From NCBI RefSeq assembly GCF_000372725.1, contig NW_005198966.1, positions 1,107,338 to 1,171,337 of the forward strand: a stretch of DNA of 64,000 bases. Reading direction: 5' to 3'. This document shows positions 24,301-32,994 of this stretch, piece by piece; position 1 is the stretch's first letter, and each line of letters begins with the position of its first letter. This DNA is from Emiliania huxleyi CCMP1516. Taxonomy: Eukaryota > Haptophyta > Isochrysidales > Noelaerhabdaceae. A model generated the notes under the pieces. It had not been told where the DNA came from, did not search any database, and was given only the letters and a program-made list of their open reading frames with translations. The position numbers and the translations under genes are program-made.

Positions 24301-25360
24301 CTCCGTGCTGCCGCAGCTCGTCCGCAGCGCGCTCCTCTCCACGGAGCGGTGCGCCTCCGCCCGGCCGTGCGCCGCGCCACCAGAGGCTGCCGAGGGAGGC
24401 GGCCAGGATGGGGCGGAGGAGGCGGAGGCGGCGCCGCCGCTTGGCTCGTGGATGCAGGGGTTTGGGATGGGGCGCATCTTCGGGTGGGTGGTGCGCGGCG
24501 CTGTGGCCGCAGCGGGCGTGAGCGGGGTGCCGCCCATCGTGCTCAGCAGCACAGACGGCTCCGCCTGCCGGCTTGAGCCGTCGGGCGCCTTACGCGACGG
24601 AGCAAGCTGGACCTTGGAGGAGGGCAGCACGGCGCGCTTCAGCCTCCTCCCGAACAATGCTTCGGCTCCGGCGCTGGTGCTGACTGCTGTGGCGATGGAG
24701 ACGCGCTTGGGCGAGGCGCGCCTGGAGGCAGGGCGAGAGGACACGCTGCTGTTCGCGCTCGACCGCGCCGAAGCCAGCGCGACCGTCCAGCTCGAGCTAC
24801 CTCGCCCCGGGCCTCGCAGCGGCGACCCGCGCGCCGAGCCGAACGCGTCCGCCTCAATCACGACCTCGGCGCGCCTGCGCCTTCGCGACGTGCGCGCCGC
24901 CGTGCCAGTCCGCTTCAAGGGCGCCTCGCGGACCCGCGCGGCTCGGCCGTGGATGTTTAGCCTCTCCGAGCTGATCGGCGGCGCCGCGTGCGTTCACGTG
25001 CGGGCCACGGGCGAGCCCACCTTCAGCGCGACCGTCGAGGCGCTCGTGGTGCGCGAGGGCAGCGCGGCGGAGGACGTCGCACTCGAGGAGCCCATCCCAC
25101 TCGAGCTTCTGCCAGCGTGGCGGCCATGGCTGGCCGACACCATCAACGAGGCGGCAAAGGCGGCCGAGGCGACGGCCGGGAGCTGCCCGGACGCCTCCTT
25201 CCCCGCAGATCTCCTCATGGCGACCCCTCTGTGGGCAGTCGTCGTGCTGCTGCTTTTGACCGGCGGTGCCGCCGCCGCCGCGTGCGCGCTGAGGCTCCGG
25301 CGAGCCCTCTGTACTAGGCCACCGCCACGCGAAGGGTTTGTGCGCATGCTCGGCGAGTGA
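21316..25360 (+). CDS. Large C2-C2 protein with TULIP/BPI-like region and C-terminal membrane anchor
   Basis: Proposed exons 21316-21889, 21959-23166, 23238-23394, 23470-23505 and 23622-25360. Residues 1-130 are a C2 domain (LPLMDAA...APDPFVVMTLPG, ITVWDDDILTDELIG). A second C2 follows intron 1 (VHGSGLPRMDQFSASDWVVQ, FEVYDSDPFSDQLCCSG). Then come a proline run (PPSPPPPALPPSPPSPPPLP), a long domain with the feel of a TULIP/BPI lipid-binding fold (SLRVGLHVREMTCTASLSV, LLSVGLGSELSAFLHFDYVEV), and a C-terminal membrane helix (PLWAVVVLLLLTGGAAAAA) with a short basic tail. C2 domains bind lipids, often with Ca2+; membrane contact or lipid transfer is only inferred. The N-terminus is uncertain. All four introns are GC-AG and at least three carry exon-start duplications. 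Confidence 0.65.
21890..21958 (+). repeat. Introner-like intron 1 of the C2 gene
   Basis: A 69-nt GC-AG intron. Intron and downstream exon both start gcagcggcc (9 of 9). Three 11-bp units (ccgaaccttcc, ctgaatcttgt, cgaaaccttcc; 21921-21953) lead into catag. It is stop-free and a multiple of three; spliced product VHG-SGLPRMD. Confidence 0.7.
23167..23264 (+). repeat. Introner-like intron 2 of the C2 gene with a perfect 27-bp duplication
   Basis: The intron is 23167-23237 (71 nt, GC-AG). Its first 27 bases (23167-23193, gcgcgcatctacgactctgc...) are repeated exactly at 23238-23264 as the start of the next exon; with the shared AG the repeat is 29 bp. Two 11-bp units (gacatgtccga, gacatgtcccg; 23213-23234) precede TAG. 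Confidence 0.85.
23981..24018 (+). repeat. In-frame 18-bp tandem duplication in the C2 gene
   Basis: ggcatgcctggcacagag occurs twice in tandem, giving GMPGTEGMPGTEG. It is probably polymorphic coding sequence. Confidence 0.85.
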
Positions 25361-26779
25361 GGTTTAGGGGCGCGATCGCATGTTGTTGTACGTTAGCCGC
25401 ACCCACCCCGCCGGCCCATCTGCTTGTACCTGTACCTGCACCGTACATATTCTTGTGGACCCAGGGCTCTCTCGCACCTCAACCTCTCATCATAGACAAA
25501 CTAGCGCGCAGCGCCACATAGGAGGTATTTTCTTCTCAATATAGCAAGGACCAGGAAGTCAAGAGATTGTGAAATTCTATCCTCCGCTCTCGCCAGTCCA
25601 CCGTTTGTATAGAGTATGGGCGTGCCACAAAAAACCCCATCGGGTGCCTTCCGCCGGCCGCTCGCCGCTTTCGCCTGACGCACAATCGCGCCACCATGTG
25701 TGTGTTGTGTGTGTGTGCACCATAAACATACATATGCGGAGGAACGACTCCGACGCAAGCGCTCTCTCAACCCACAATCTCTCGCACAATCTCTCGACCC
25801 CAAGAGTTGAGCGCGGCAAGTGATGACTGCCCCATCTCCTCTCCAGAAGATTCGTTCACCGGCTTCTCCGACTGCGCTGAGTGGTAGGGCCCCCAAGGGG
25901 CCTAGAAAGCGCGCCTCCCTCTCCCTTTTCTCCCAGTAAGCTAAAAAAGTAGATATGTAGGAAGGCGAAGAACAGTCAGGCTCGGACTGGACACTCCAGC
26001 GCGGTGTATGGGTGGACGCGAGACAGGAGTCGTGACGGCACGCTCGATCGAGCGACACACAGACACACAAACTCACAAGACACTCAGCCAACTGGGCTGC
26101 CACACATCACCGGCACTACGCTACTCGCGCGTGGTTTTCTTTTTTGCACTGAGGGAGTCCATGGAAAATTCTTGTTGAGCTAGCCTTCGATGTTATGAAA
26201 CAAACGCAAGGCGGACATGTGGCACATCGCTCTCGGGCCCACAGACATCCCGCACACCCGCCGCCCGCGCGCCCCACCCCGGCCGGGAGAAAGGGGAGTG
26301 ACAGTTTGGGACGGCGACAGACGAGATTTAGATACCTCGCACTCCATGTGCGAGAACGCAGGCGGTAAATGTAAGCCGGATGGCTCACAGGCCACCTCTT
26401 GCGCCCCGAGCTGACCATCTACCGCACTGCACACTTGCGCCCCCTCGCTCCCAACCCATCCACCTCGCCTCGGGCCGCGCCGCGCGATCTCGGGCGATCT
26501 CGCGCCATCTCGGGCGATCTCGGGGCCGCGCCGCGCTATCTCGGGCGATCTCGGAGCGTCGCTCGCGCGGCGGCACACCTGCTCAAAAAAGGAAGGAGGT
26601 TGGAGGCAGGAGGTCACGCCCCATCCAGAGCGCCATGTAGGAGTTTTTTCTTTTTTGGTAAAATTCGACGCGTTTTGTGGTCGATTCTTGCATCGAACTT
26701 GTGATGCGCGGCCGGCGCAAAGGGCCGCCTGAGCTGAGCTGCGAGCCGCCGCCGCCGTCGGCCGCCCTCGACGAGCGCA
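25361..26779. other. Intergenic, with repeats
   Basis: No gene is supported on either strand over 1.4 kb. Short reading frames have no recognisable motifs. It contains the repeat at 26402-26473 and a tandem gatctcgggc array at about 26485-26560, both listed separately. Confidence 0.5.
26402..26473 (+). repeat. Dispersed repeat shared with 61976-62052 (inverted)
   Basis: About 72 bp (starting cgccccgagctgaccatcta) is found almost unchanged on the opposite strand at 61976-62052. It is immediately followed by a tandem array of gatctcgggc/gccgcgccgc units to about 26560. Confidence 0.85.
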
Positions 26780-28351
26780 ATGGCAGCTCCAGAAGCGCCC
26801 ATTGACGCGTCTCGTCTCGCGACCCTGTCCTATGCTTCTCTCCTAGAGCTGGCATCTCTCGGCTGCATGGAGAGTAATGCGGTCTCGAGCCACGCCAAGC
26901 TGCTCATCGACCGAGAGATGGAGCAAGCGCACACAGCGAACCCGATGCCGATTGGCTCGCGGGCTGTCATCCACGGGATTCGGAGTCAGCCGCACTACAA
27001 CGGTGAGGAGGTCACAGTAATCGCGTGGCTGCCAGCAAAGTCTCGCTACGCCGTGGGTTTTGTGAGCCTGAATGAGGCTGCGGTGCAGGTGCGATGCAGC
27101 CAACTCGATCGGTGCAGCAATCCCTTTGCGAAGCTCGAGGACGAGAACCTCCTGAGAGAAATTTTGAGCACGCTTTCGAGCTGGGATACTGCCGCGTGCG
27201 CAATGGCTGTGCAACGCTCGTGGCGGCAAGCGCTTCGCAATGGGTGCTGGCCAATAGCTGCACCGGTGCTCGCACCGGAGCCTGTTCTTTGGGCAGCACC
27301 GGGCGGAGAGCAGCCGAGCTGGACATTCGCACTGAGCAGCTTGCCTGGCGCGGAGCGGATAGCAGCTGTCCTCGACTTTGTTGACTCGATGGCGCGCCTC
27401 TGGCCAGGAGTGCTTCCAATACGATGGCCGGGTGTGCACCAACGCCTGAGCTGGCTGTGTGGCCGAACGGTCGACGAACCCCTCACGAACGCCGACGTGA
27501 AAGGCCATGTGTTCTCACGCTCGTTTTCGGGGGAGCGCGTCAGAACCTCCTGCAGATATCACGGCATGACCTATCCAACCGACGGGCTGCCTGCTCCGCC
27601 GTGCGCCTACACGCTCCCGGCGGACGCGGCTCTCTTCTTTGCGCTAGTGCCGGAAGGCTTTGGCTCAAAGAATGACCGGGACGCTGATGACTCCGGCAGC
27701 CTCCCCCTGACTGGCACGTACCAAGGGCTCGATGTGCAGACGGCATCGTTGCACATGCCGAAGCTGAGGTTGCGAAAAGGGGCCGGCTTTTCGCGAACGG
27801 CGCTCGATGCGGACGACGCGGCTGTCGGGTGTGCGTTTGCTGATCGGCTTCCCGTGGCGATGACGCGAGATGTCATTGACGGTCATCTCATTTGCCTTTA
27901 TCTCTGCTGCGATTTACAAAATGCTCACTTTGGGAAGATACTGCTCCTCGAGACGCCACCGCCGGGCGATGCGCGCCGTTCTCGCCGGGTGACGTGGACG
28001 ACAGCCTCACTCTCAAGGCTTCTGCAGCTCATCGCCGCCGCCGCTCAAGGTCAGGCCCGCCAGCCAGACTGGGACGTCGCATGGTCCGCGGAGCGAGGAG
28101 CGCTAGGCAGACTGATTGCGGCGCTCAAGAGCGGAGGGCAAGAGGTTGAGATGCCGCTGCAGCCTAAATTCCCGCCCCCAGTCGAGCAGCAGGCGCCGAG
28201 AACGCGCGAGTCCATCTTGGATGAGATGCTTGCGAGCTTCATGCTCGAGGGCTTGAGCAGAGAGGAAGCTGTTGTCCAGATGGGACGACCTGAAGTCGAA
28301 AACCTCGTGGATCACCTGTTCGCAACTGCGAACCCCTCCTTGCGGGCGTGA
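26780..28351 (+). CDS. F-box-like protein with an N-terminal NG-motif domain, unknown
   Basis: A single 523-codon exon. The first 45 residues are helical and resemble a short F-box- or SAP-like start. Residues about 55-100 carry a small domain (GSRAVIHGIRSQPHYNGEEV, then SRYAVGFV) of a kind common in algal regulatory proteins. Residues about 118-155 look like an F-box (FAKLEDENLLREILSTLSSW, AVQRSWRQAL). The remaining 370 residues contain no family I know; the C-terminus has a possible UBA-like helix pair (SFMLEGLSREEAVVQMGRPE). A role as an SCF-type substrate adaptor is inferred weakly from the F-box. No introns or leader are seen. Confidence 0.6.
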   Translation: MAAPEAPIDASRLATLSYASLLELASLGCMESNAVSSHAKLLIDREMEQAHTANPMPIGSRAVIHGIRSQPHYNGEEVTVIAWLPAKSRYAVGFVSLNEAAVQVRCSQLDRCSNPFAKLEDENLLREILSTLSSWDTAACAMAVQRSWRQALRNGCWPIAAPVLAPEPVLWAAPGGEQPSWTFALSSLPGAERIAAVLDFVDSMARLWPGVLPIRWPGVHQRLSWLCGRTVDEPLTNADVKGHVFSRSFSGERVRTSCRYHGMTYPTDGLPAPPCAYTLPADAALFFALVPEGFGSKNDRDADDSGSLPLTGTYQGLDVQTASLHMPKLRLRKGAGFSRTALDADDAAVGCAFADRLPVAMTRDVIDGHLICLYLCCDLQNAHFGKILLLETPPPGDARRSRRVTWTTASLSRLLQLIAAAAQGQARQPDWDVAWSAERGALGRLIAALKSGGQEVEMPLQPKFPPPVEQQAPRTRESILDEMLASFMLEGLSREEAVVQMGRPEVENLVDHLFATANPSLRA

Positions 28352-28732
28352 CTGGCATCCTTCCCGTGTGCCTTGGGAAGTGGAGGGCCTGCGGGCTAGC
28401 CAGAGTAGGGTAGGGTGTAGAGACACACGAGAGGGCGAGGCTGCAGACATCGTGCGGTGTTTGGGTGCGTGTGCACCCCGTGTCGTGTGTCCGTATGTCG
28501 AGAGGGCAACAGGTCCGGGGGAATCGTGCCGAATGTCCAACGTCGCTCTCCGTTGTTTGTTCTGAGTGCCCTGTTTTTTGTGTATCATTTTGTGTATCAA
28601 ACTGCTCCAGGAGTGAAAGAGTTGATTAAATTCAGGCTTTTCATCATCAAATAAACTAAAAATAAAAAAGGGTGGATCGATCTCATTGTGAGGCCCGGCG
28701 CAAGACGGGCGCGCTGCCGCCGCGCTCACGCG
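28352..28732. other. Short intergenic region between convergent genes
   Basis: AT-richer from about 28550, with AATAAACT near 28650 and TTGATTAAATT near 28622. These could be 3' processing regions for one or both neighbours. No gene is seen. Confidence 0.45.
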
Positions 28733-29880
28733 TCAGAACCGATCGGTGTCGCTCACGAGCTCGCACACCAGCTGCTCGGGCGGCAGCAGCGACGCCGGCT
28801 CCAGCACCCCGAGCCTGCCGAGCGTCTCCGCCACGGTGCGCAGCGTCGAGAAGGACGCGCTCGGCGAGCTCGCCCAGCTCACCTGCGGCCGGCGAGGGGA
28901 GGAGGGTGGGGCGGGCGTGCCGCGTCGCGCGGGGGGCACAGGAGCGCTCCGCCGCGCCGTCTGCAGCCACTCGGTCACGTCCTCCGGCTGCAGCTTGTAC
29001 ATGGCAGCGATGGTCTCGACGCCATCGGTTTTGGGGGGGGGCCCCCCCGGGGTCTGGGCTGTCCCAAAGGGGGCCCCCTTTTCGGGCCCAACGCCCCCCC
29101 TTCCGGGTTGGGCGGGCCAACGGACGGTTGCAATCGCGCCTGCGGAGGAATGGGAGGGAGCACTGGCGAGAGGCGCACTGCGCTCGGCCGCACCCCGTGC
29201 CGCGATGCGCCGAGGATCTCGCCCGAGAGGCCGCCGAGCGCCGCCGGCGTCGCGGCGAGCGCAAAGCAAGGCCACGGCGTCACGCACTCGCCCACCCGCC
29301 GCCACTCGCCCGAGTCGACGAGCGGCTTGGTCGTGAACTTCTCCCACATGAAGCCGTCGGCGCGCCCCTCGCGCAGCGCCTCCCGCGCGCCCTCGAGCGA
29401 TCCAACGATCTCGAAGCGCAGCGAGGCGGCCGCAGCCTCGCCGGCCCGCTGCTGCGCGTCGACAAAGGCCATCAGGTGTGAGCCCGACGTCATGCGCGAG
29501 ACGGCGAAGCGCGGCGACGCCCCGCCGTCTCCCGCGGGCTGCGAGTAGAGCTGCGCCGCGTCGGTGAGCGGCGAATCGGCCGCGACATGGATGCCCCACG
29601 TGAGCGGCGAGCTCACGTAGGTGCCGACCAGCCGCGCCGGGTTGCCGCGGTGGATGTCGGCGACGATGCCCTCGGTGAGCAGGATCGCCACGTCGAGCTC
29701 GCCGTCGCGGAGGGCTTTTGCCATCGCGCCCGTGCCTCCTGGAAAGTCTGTCCACCGCACGTCAATGCCGCGCTCCGCAAAGAGGCCCGCCTTTGCCGCC
29801 GTGTGCCACGGCGCGTTGAAGTGCTCCGGCACGCCGCCGACCCGCAGCACGCGCGCCGCAGTGCTGCTCATGCGTCGCAT
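28733..29880 (-). CDS. Ca3427-like (THI5/SsuA-fold) substrate-binding-type protein
   Basis: Exons 29880-29211, 29139-28958 and 28882-28733 (about 333 aa), both introns GC-AG. The start is the ATG at 29880 (MRRMSSTAARVLRVGGVPEH). The N-terminal half has VGGVPEHFNAPWHTAAKAGL, a GIDVRWTDFPGGTGAM loop, DVAILLTEGIVADI and YVSSPLTWGIHV. These are hallmarks of the eukaryotic periplasmic-binding-protein-like family typified by Candida Ca3427, related to THI5/NMT1. The C-terminal helix AAMYKLQPEDVTEWLQT is also conserved. The ligand is unknown for this family; thiamine-precursor-like ligands have been suggested from fold. Between 29030 and 29120 the frame runs through a very G/C-monotone stretch encoding GPEKGAPFGTAQTPGGPPPK, which may be an insertion or a further intron. 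Confidence 0.75.
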
Positions 29881-30054
29881 GGAGCGCCTCTTCGACTCGC
29901 CCAGCAAAGACGAGCCCGCGCCGAGGCCAGCACCGATGACCTGAGGGATGTCGTCTCGGATCAGCTGGCGCGACCAGCGATTTCTTTTTCTGCTGTGAAC
30001 CTCGCGGGGCTCGGGTGTTGCGCCCGCACACGCTGTTCCTCCCTCTAGGTCTCG

Positions 30055-30170
30055 CACAAAGAAAGAAAGAAGACAGACAACCCAAACGAGGGGTAGGGGA
30101 GGAGGACAGGGTCCCCACCTGCACGAGCAGGATTTTGGAAGGACGATCAGGGGGACAGGCGGGGCTCTCC
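30055..30170 (-). repeat. Short retroposon-like repeat, copy with (TTTC)n tail
   Basis: On the minus strand it runs ...gatcgtccttccaaaatcct...gtttgggttgtctgtcttctttctttctt. It matches 32596-32745 and 55394-55540. It sits in the 360-bp space between the divergent Ca3427-like and uS2 genes. Confidence 0.8.
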
Positions 30171-30242
30171 TGCTCCTGACAGGCGATCGCAGCGCAGCAC
30201 AAAGTGGCGCATAAAAAATTCCTGAAGTCAGAGTGACACTCA

Positions 30243-31124
30243 ATGTTCCGACACTTGCGCGTCGGCCACCGCCTCGGCGCGGGCCTTTCGCGCGCGGCGC
30301 GGAGAGGCGCCTCGTCCGGGGCGGAGCTGCAGTCCCGCCCGCCGCGGCCGCCCGCCGCGGGCAGCAGCAGCAGCTATCCGCAGCCTCCGGGATTCCGCCG
30401 CGATTCGGACGGCGGCCGCACGCTGACGACGCGCGACCTGATGGCGACGCGCGCCTTCCTCGGGTACGAGCAGCGGGTGACCCACCCGGCCAACTACCGC
30501 TACCTCCTCGGCTTCCTCTCGGGCCACGCCATCATCGACCCCGAGAAGACGCTCCTTTCGCTGCGGCGCGTGCTCTCGCTCCTCAAGAAGATCTCCTTCT
30601 CGGGCGGCAAGGTGCTGGTGGTGAGCACGCAGCCCAAGCTGGCGCGGCTGACGCGCGTCATCGGCGAGCAGAGCGGCCACTTCTACCTCGCGCGCAAGTG
30701 GACGCCCGGCCTCCTCTCCAACTGGGAGCTCTCGCGCCGGCAGGTCCGCAAGGCGATCGAGCTGTCGCCCATCGCGCAGCGGACGGGCCGCGTGCGGCAG
30801 AGCGACGTGCAGCGCGCGCTCAACTTCAAGGGGATCGAGCACATGGCGCGCCCGCCCGACGCCATCGTGTTGCTCGACTCGACTTCGCTTCACGGCGAAC
30901 CAGCCGCCGCAAACATCCCCGTGATCGGCGTCGTCGACACGGACGGCCCCGCGCGCGACGTGGACTACCCGATCCCGGCCAACGCGAACTCGGTGCGCTT
31001 CTACCACACGCTCGCCAACCTGCTCGTGCGCGCGCTCAAGGAGGGCGAGGCGCTGCGGGCGACGCTGGGAGAGTACACCTCGCCGGCCGAGGGCGATCTC
31101 CCGGCGGCGGCGGGGCACCGGTGA
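30243..31124 (+). CDS. Mitochondrial-type ribosomal protein uS2
   Basis: A single exon of 293 aa. The first 60 residues are Arg/Ala/Ser-rich with few acids (MFRHLRVGHRLGAGLSRAAR), as in a mitochondrial presequence. The body contains uS2 family landmarks: FLSGHAIIDPEKTLLSLRRV, KVLVVSTQPKLA, the tRNA-channel motif RKWTPGLLSNWE, and near the end PDAIVLLDSTS...NIPVIGVVDTDG and VDYPIPANANS. The length suits mitochondrial uS2 better than the plastid form. It would sit in the head of the small mitoribosomal subunit. The start codon lies about 75 bp past the end of a dispersed repeat. No introns. Confidence 0.9.
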   Translation: MFRHLRVGHRLGAGLSRAARRGASSGAELQSRPPRPPAAGSSSSYPQPPGFRRDSDGGRTLTTRDLMATRAFLGYEQRVTHPANYRYLLGFLSGHAIIDPEKTLLSLRRVLSLLKKISFSGGKVLVVSTQPKLARLTRVIGEQSGHFYLARKWTPGLLSNWELSRRQVRKAIELSPIAQRTGRVRQSDVQRALNFKGIEHMARPPDAIVLLDSTSLHGEPAAANIPVIGVVDTDGPARDVDYPIPANANSVRFYHTLANLLVRALKEGEALRATLGEYTSPAEGDLPAAAGHR

Positions 31125-31326
31125 GGCGGCGGGAGGAGGGCAGACTTGGTGAGCGCTGTCGAGATCGGTTAGCCGTGTTCTTTAAGGATAGTTCGACACA
31201 CACACGCGCCGGCTGTCTCATGTGTACCGCAGCCGCTTCCCACAGCGAGCGCTGGGAATGTGAGGACAAGTTTACCCACAAGACTGAACCCCCGCAGGCG
31301 AGCCAGCCAGCGAGCGCACCGCTGGG

Positions 31327-32286
31327 ATGACCTGCACGAACCCCTTTGAATTCTTGCCTATCGACACGGTGGGCCGCATCCTGGCTCACGTGCCGCTTTC
31401 GCTGCTGCCTCGCACAATCGCGGCCGTACGTGCATCGAGCAGCGGAGGTGCGGTGTGTATGGCAGGAGACACCGTCTGGCAGGCTCTAGTGCCGCGATTG
31501 GATCCTCGCGACGGTGCTCCAGCCTGTCTCTCGAGCCGTAAGTCGGCTCGGCTCGTCCGTGGCGGCGAGGCGTCCTTTGTGCGCGCGTGGGGCCTGCTGC
31601 TGACGCGCGCTGAGGCGCTGCACCACAGCGTCGCGGTCTGCGGCCAGGACAAGCGACACCTGACGCTCGCCAAGCTAAAGCACCTTCTCGCGCGCTTTTC
31701 GTGCGCCCTCGTCGATCACGCGTCGCCCGTCTACAACGCCACGCTGCTCATGGAGGCGCGAGGGTGTGTGTGGTTCGACGGCTCTGTGCAGCGAGGCGAG
31801 CAAGCCTCTCCCGAATGGTGTGGTAGGTGTGCAAGGCGCGAGGCACGCGCGAGGCGAACCTGGCGCTGTGCGCGGCCCACTTGCTGCGTGAGCGCGGCTG
31901 CGACGCCAATGCGCGGCCAAGCGGCGACCGGAGCTGCACGCCGCTCGTGATCGCCTCGTGCCGCGGCCTGCCGAGGCTCGTCGCCCTGCTCCTCGAGGCT
32001 GGCGCCGACCCGTCCATCGCAGGGGAGGGCCGCTTCCGGCTTGGAGTGCCGGGAGGCGCAAAGACGCTGCGCGGCTGCCACACCCCGCGAGGCTGGATCG
32101 AGGTGGTTGCTGCGCGCCGCTGGCGGCGAGCGCCGCAGGCCCTCCGGCCACGTCCGCTCACGCCCGTCTTCGTGTGCTCTCGCGTAGGCCTTGCTCACCG
32201 CAGAGGCGGCGCACGGCGTGGAGGCCGGGGACCAGCTGTCGCTCCAGCGGTGCCGCCGGCTGCTGCAGTCGGCGGAGAGTGGGTAG
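31327..32286 (+). CDS. F-box-like / ankyrin-repeat protein
   Basis: Three exons: 31327-31755, 31836-32102 and 32188-32286 (264 aa). The N-terminus (FEFLPIDTVGRILAHVPLSL) has the look of an F-box start, followed by a helical region (TLAKLKHLLARFSCALVDHA). Exon 2 carries one clear ankyrin unit, RSCTPLVIASCRGLPRLVAL with LLEAGADPSIAG, preceded by a partial one (AAHLLRERGCDANARPSGD). The last exon closes the protein with AEAAHGVEAGDQLSLQRCRR. The first intron is GC-AG with an 8-bp exon-start duplication; the second is GT-AG. Protein-interaction or ubiquitin-ligase adaptor roles are inferred from the domains only. Confidence 0.6.
31756..31843 (+). repeat. Introner-like intron 1 of the ankyrin gene
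   Basis: The intron is 31756-31835 (80 nt, GC-AG). Its first 8 bases, gcgcgagg, are repeated at 31836-31843 as the start of the next exon. No 11-bp array. Confidence 0.55.
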
Positions 32287-32395
32287 AGCACTTGGGGTTG
32301 GAGAGGAGCTCTGACAGGTCTCTCTCTTCTTGAGGTTGGAGCTTTGGTGTTCTGCTATGTTTTCCCCCTCCCTCCCTCCCTCCGTCCAAGTGTTG

Positions 32396-32595
32396 TGCGA
32401 TAAATAAATAAAACGGACACACCAAACGAGCAAAAGTTTCTTCTCTCTCCAAAAAACGAGGGGTGGGTCGTGGGTCGTGGGAGAAGGACAGCGTGGACAG
32501 GGGGTTATTCCCCACCTGAACGAGCAGGATCTTGTAAGGACGATCAGGGACACAGGGTGAAAGAAAAAAGAAAGAAGTTTACAAACAAACTCCCT
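32396..32595 (-). repeat. Diverged copy of the retroposon-like repeat
   Basis: On the minus strand it shows gatcgtccttacaagatcct and a gtgtgtccgttttatttattt tail; the tail is TTTA- rather than TTTC-based. Adjacent to the better-preserved copy at 32596-32745. Confidence 0.6.
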
Positions 32596-32745
32596 CGCAA
32601 AGAAAGAAAGAAAATAGACAACCCAAACGAGGGATAGGGGAGGAGGACAGGGTCCACACCTGCACGAGCAGAATTTTGGAAGGACGATGAGGGGGGACAG
32701 GTGGGCCCCCTCTGCTCCTGACAAGGGACACGACAGGCTCGCAGC
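32596..32745 (-). repeat. Retroposon-like repeat, copy with (TTTC)n tail
   Basis: The minus-strand sequence ends gtttgggttgtctattttct followed by TTCTTTCTTTG, and shares the body (ccttccaaaattctgctcgt) with 30055-30170. Confidence 0.8.
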
Positions 32746-32817
32746 GCGGTGTTTTGCGAGGATTGTAAATTTCCTCGCCTTCCTTTTCTTGCCTCTTTTG
32801 GTACCTGTGTCGAACCT

Positions 32818-32852
32818 GTGTAAAAGAAAGAAAGAAAACAGACAACCCAACC
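32818..32852 (-). repeat. 5'-truncated retroposon-like repeat (tail only)
   Basis: Only the 3' part (ggttgggttgtctgttttct plus a TTTC tail) is present. This is the pattern expected of incomplete reverse transcription. Confidence 0.65.
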
Positions 32853-32994
32853 TGTGTGCTGTGCGGAATTCTGGAATTCTTTTTCTTCGGAAGAAAGTTC
32901 AGTGTCTTCAGAGCCCGACGAGTGCTCACGTAAACGCATAACCCCGCGCGTGTTCACACTGCGGCCAGCTGCGCCGCGGCAGCTGGTCGTGCGT

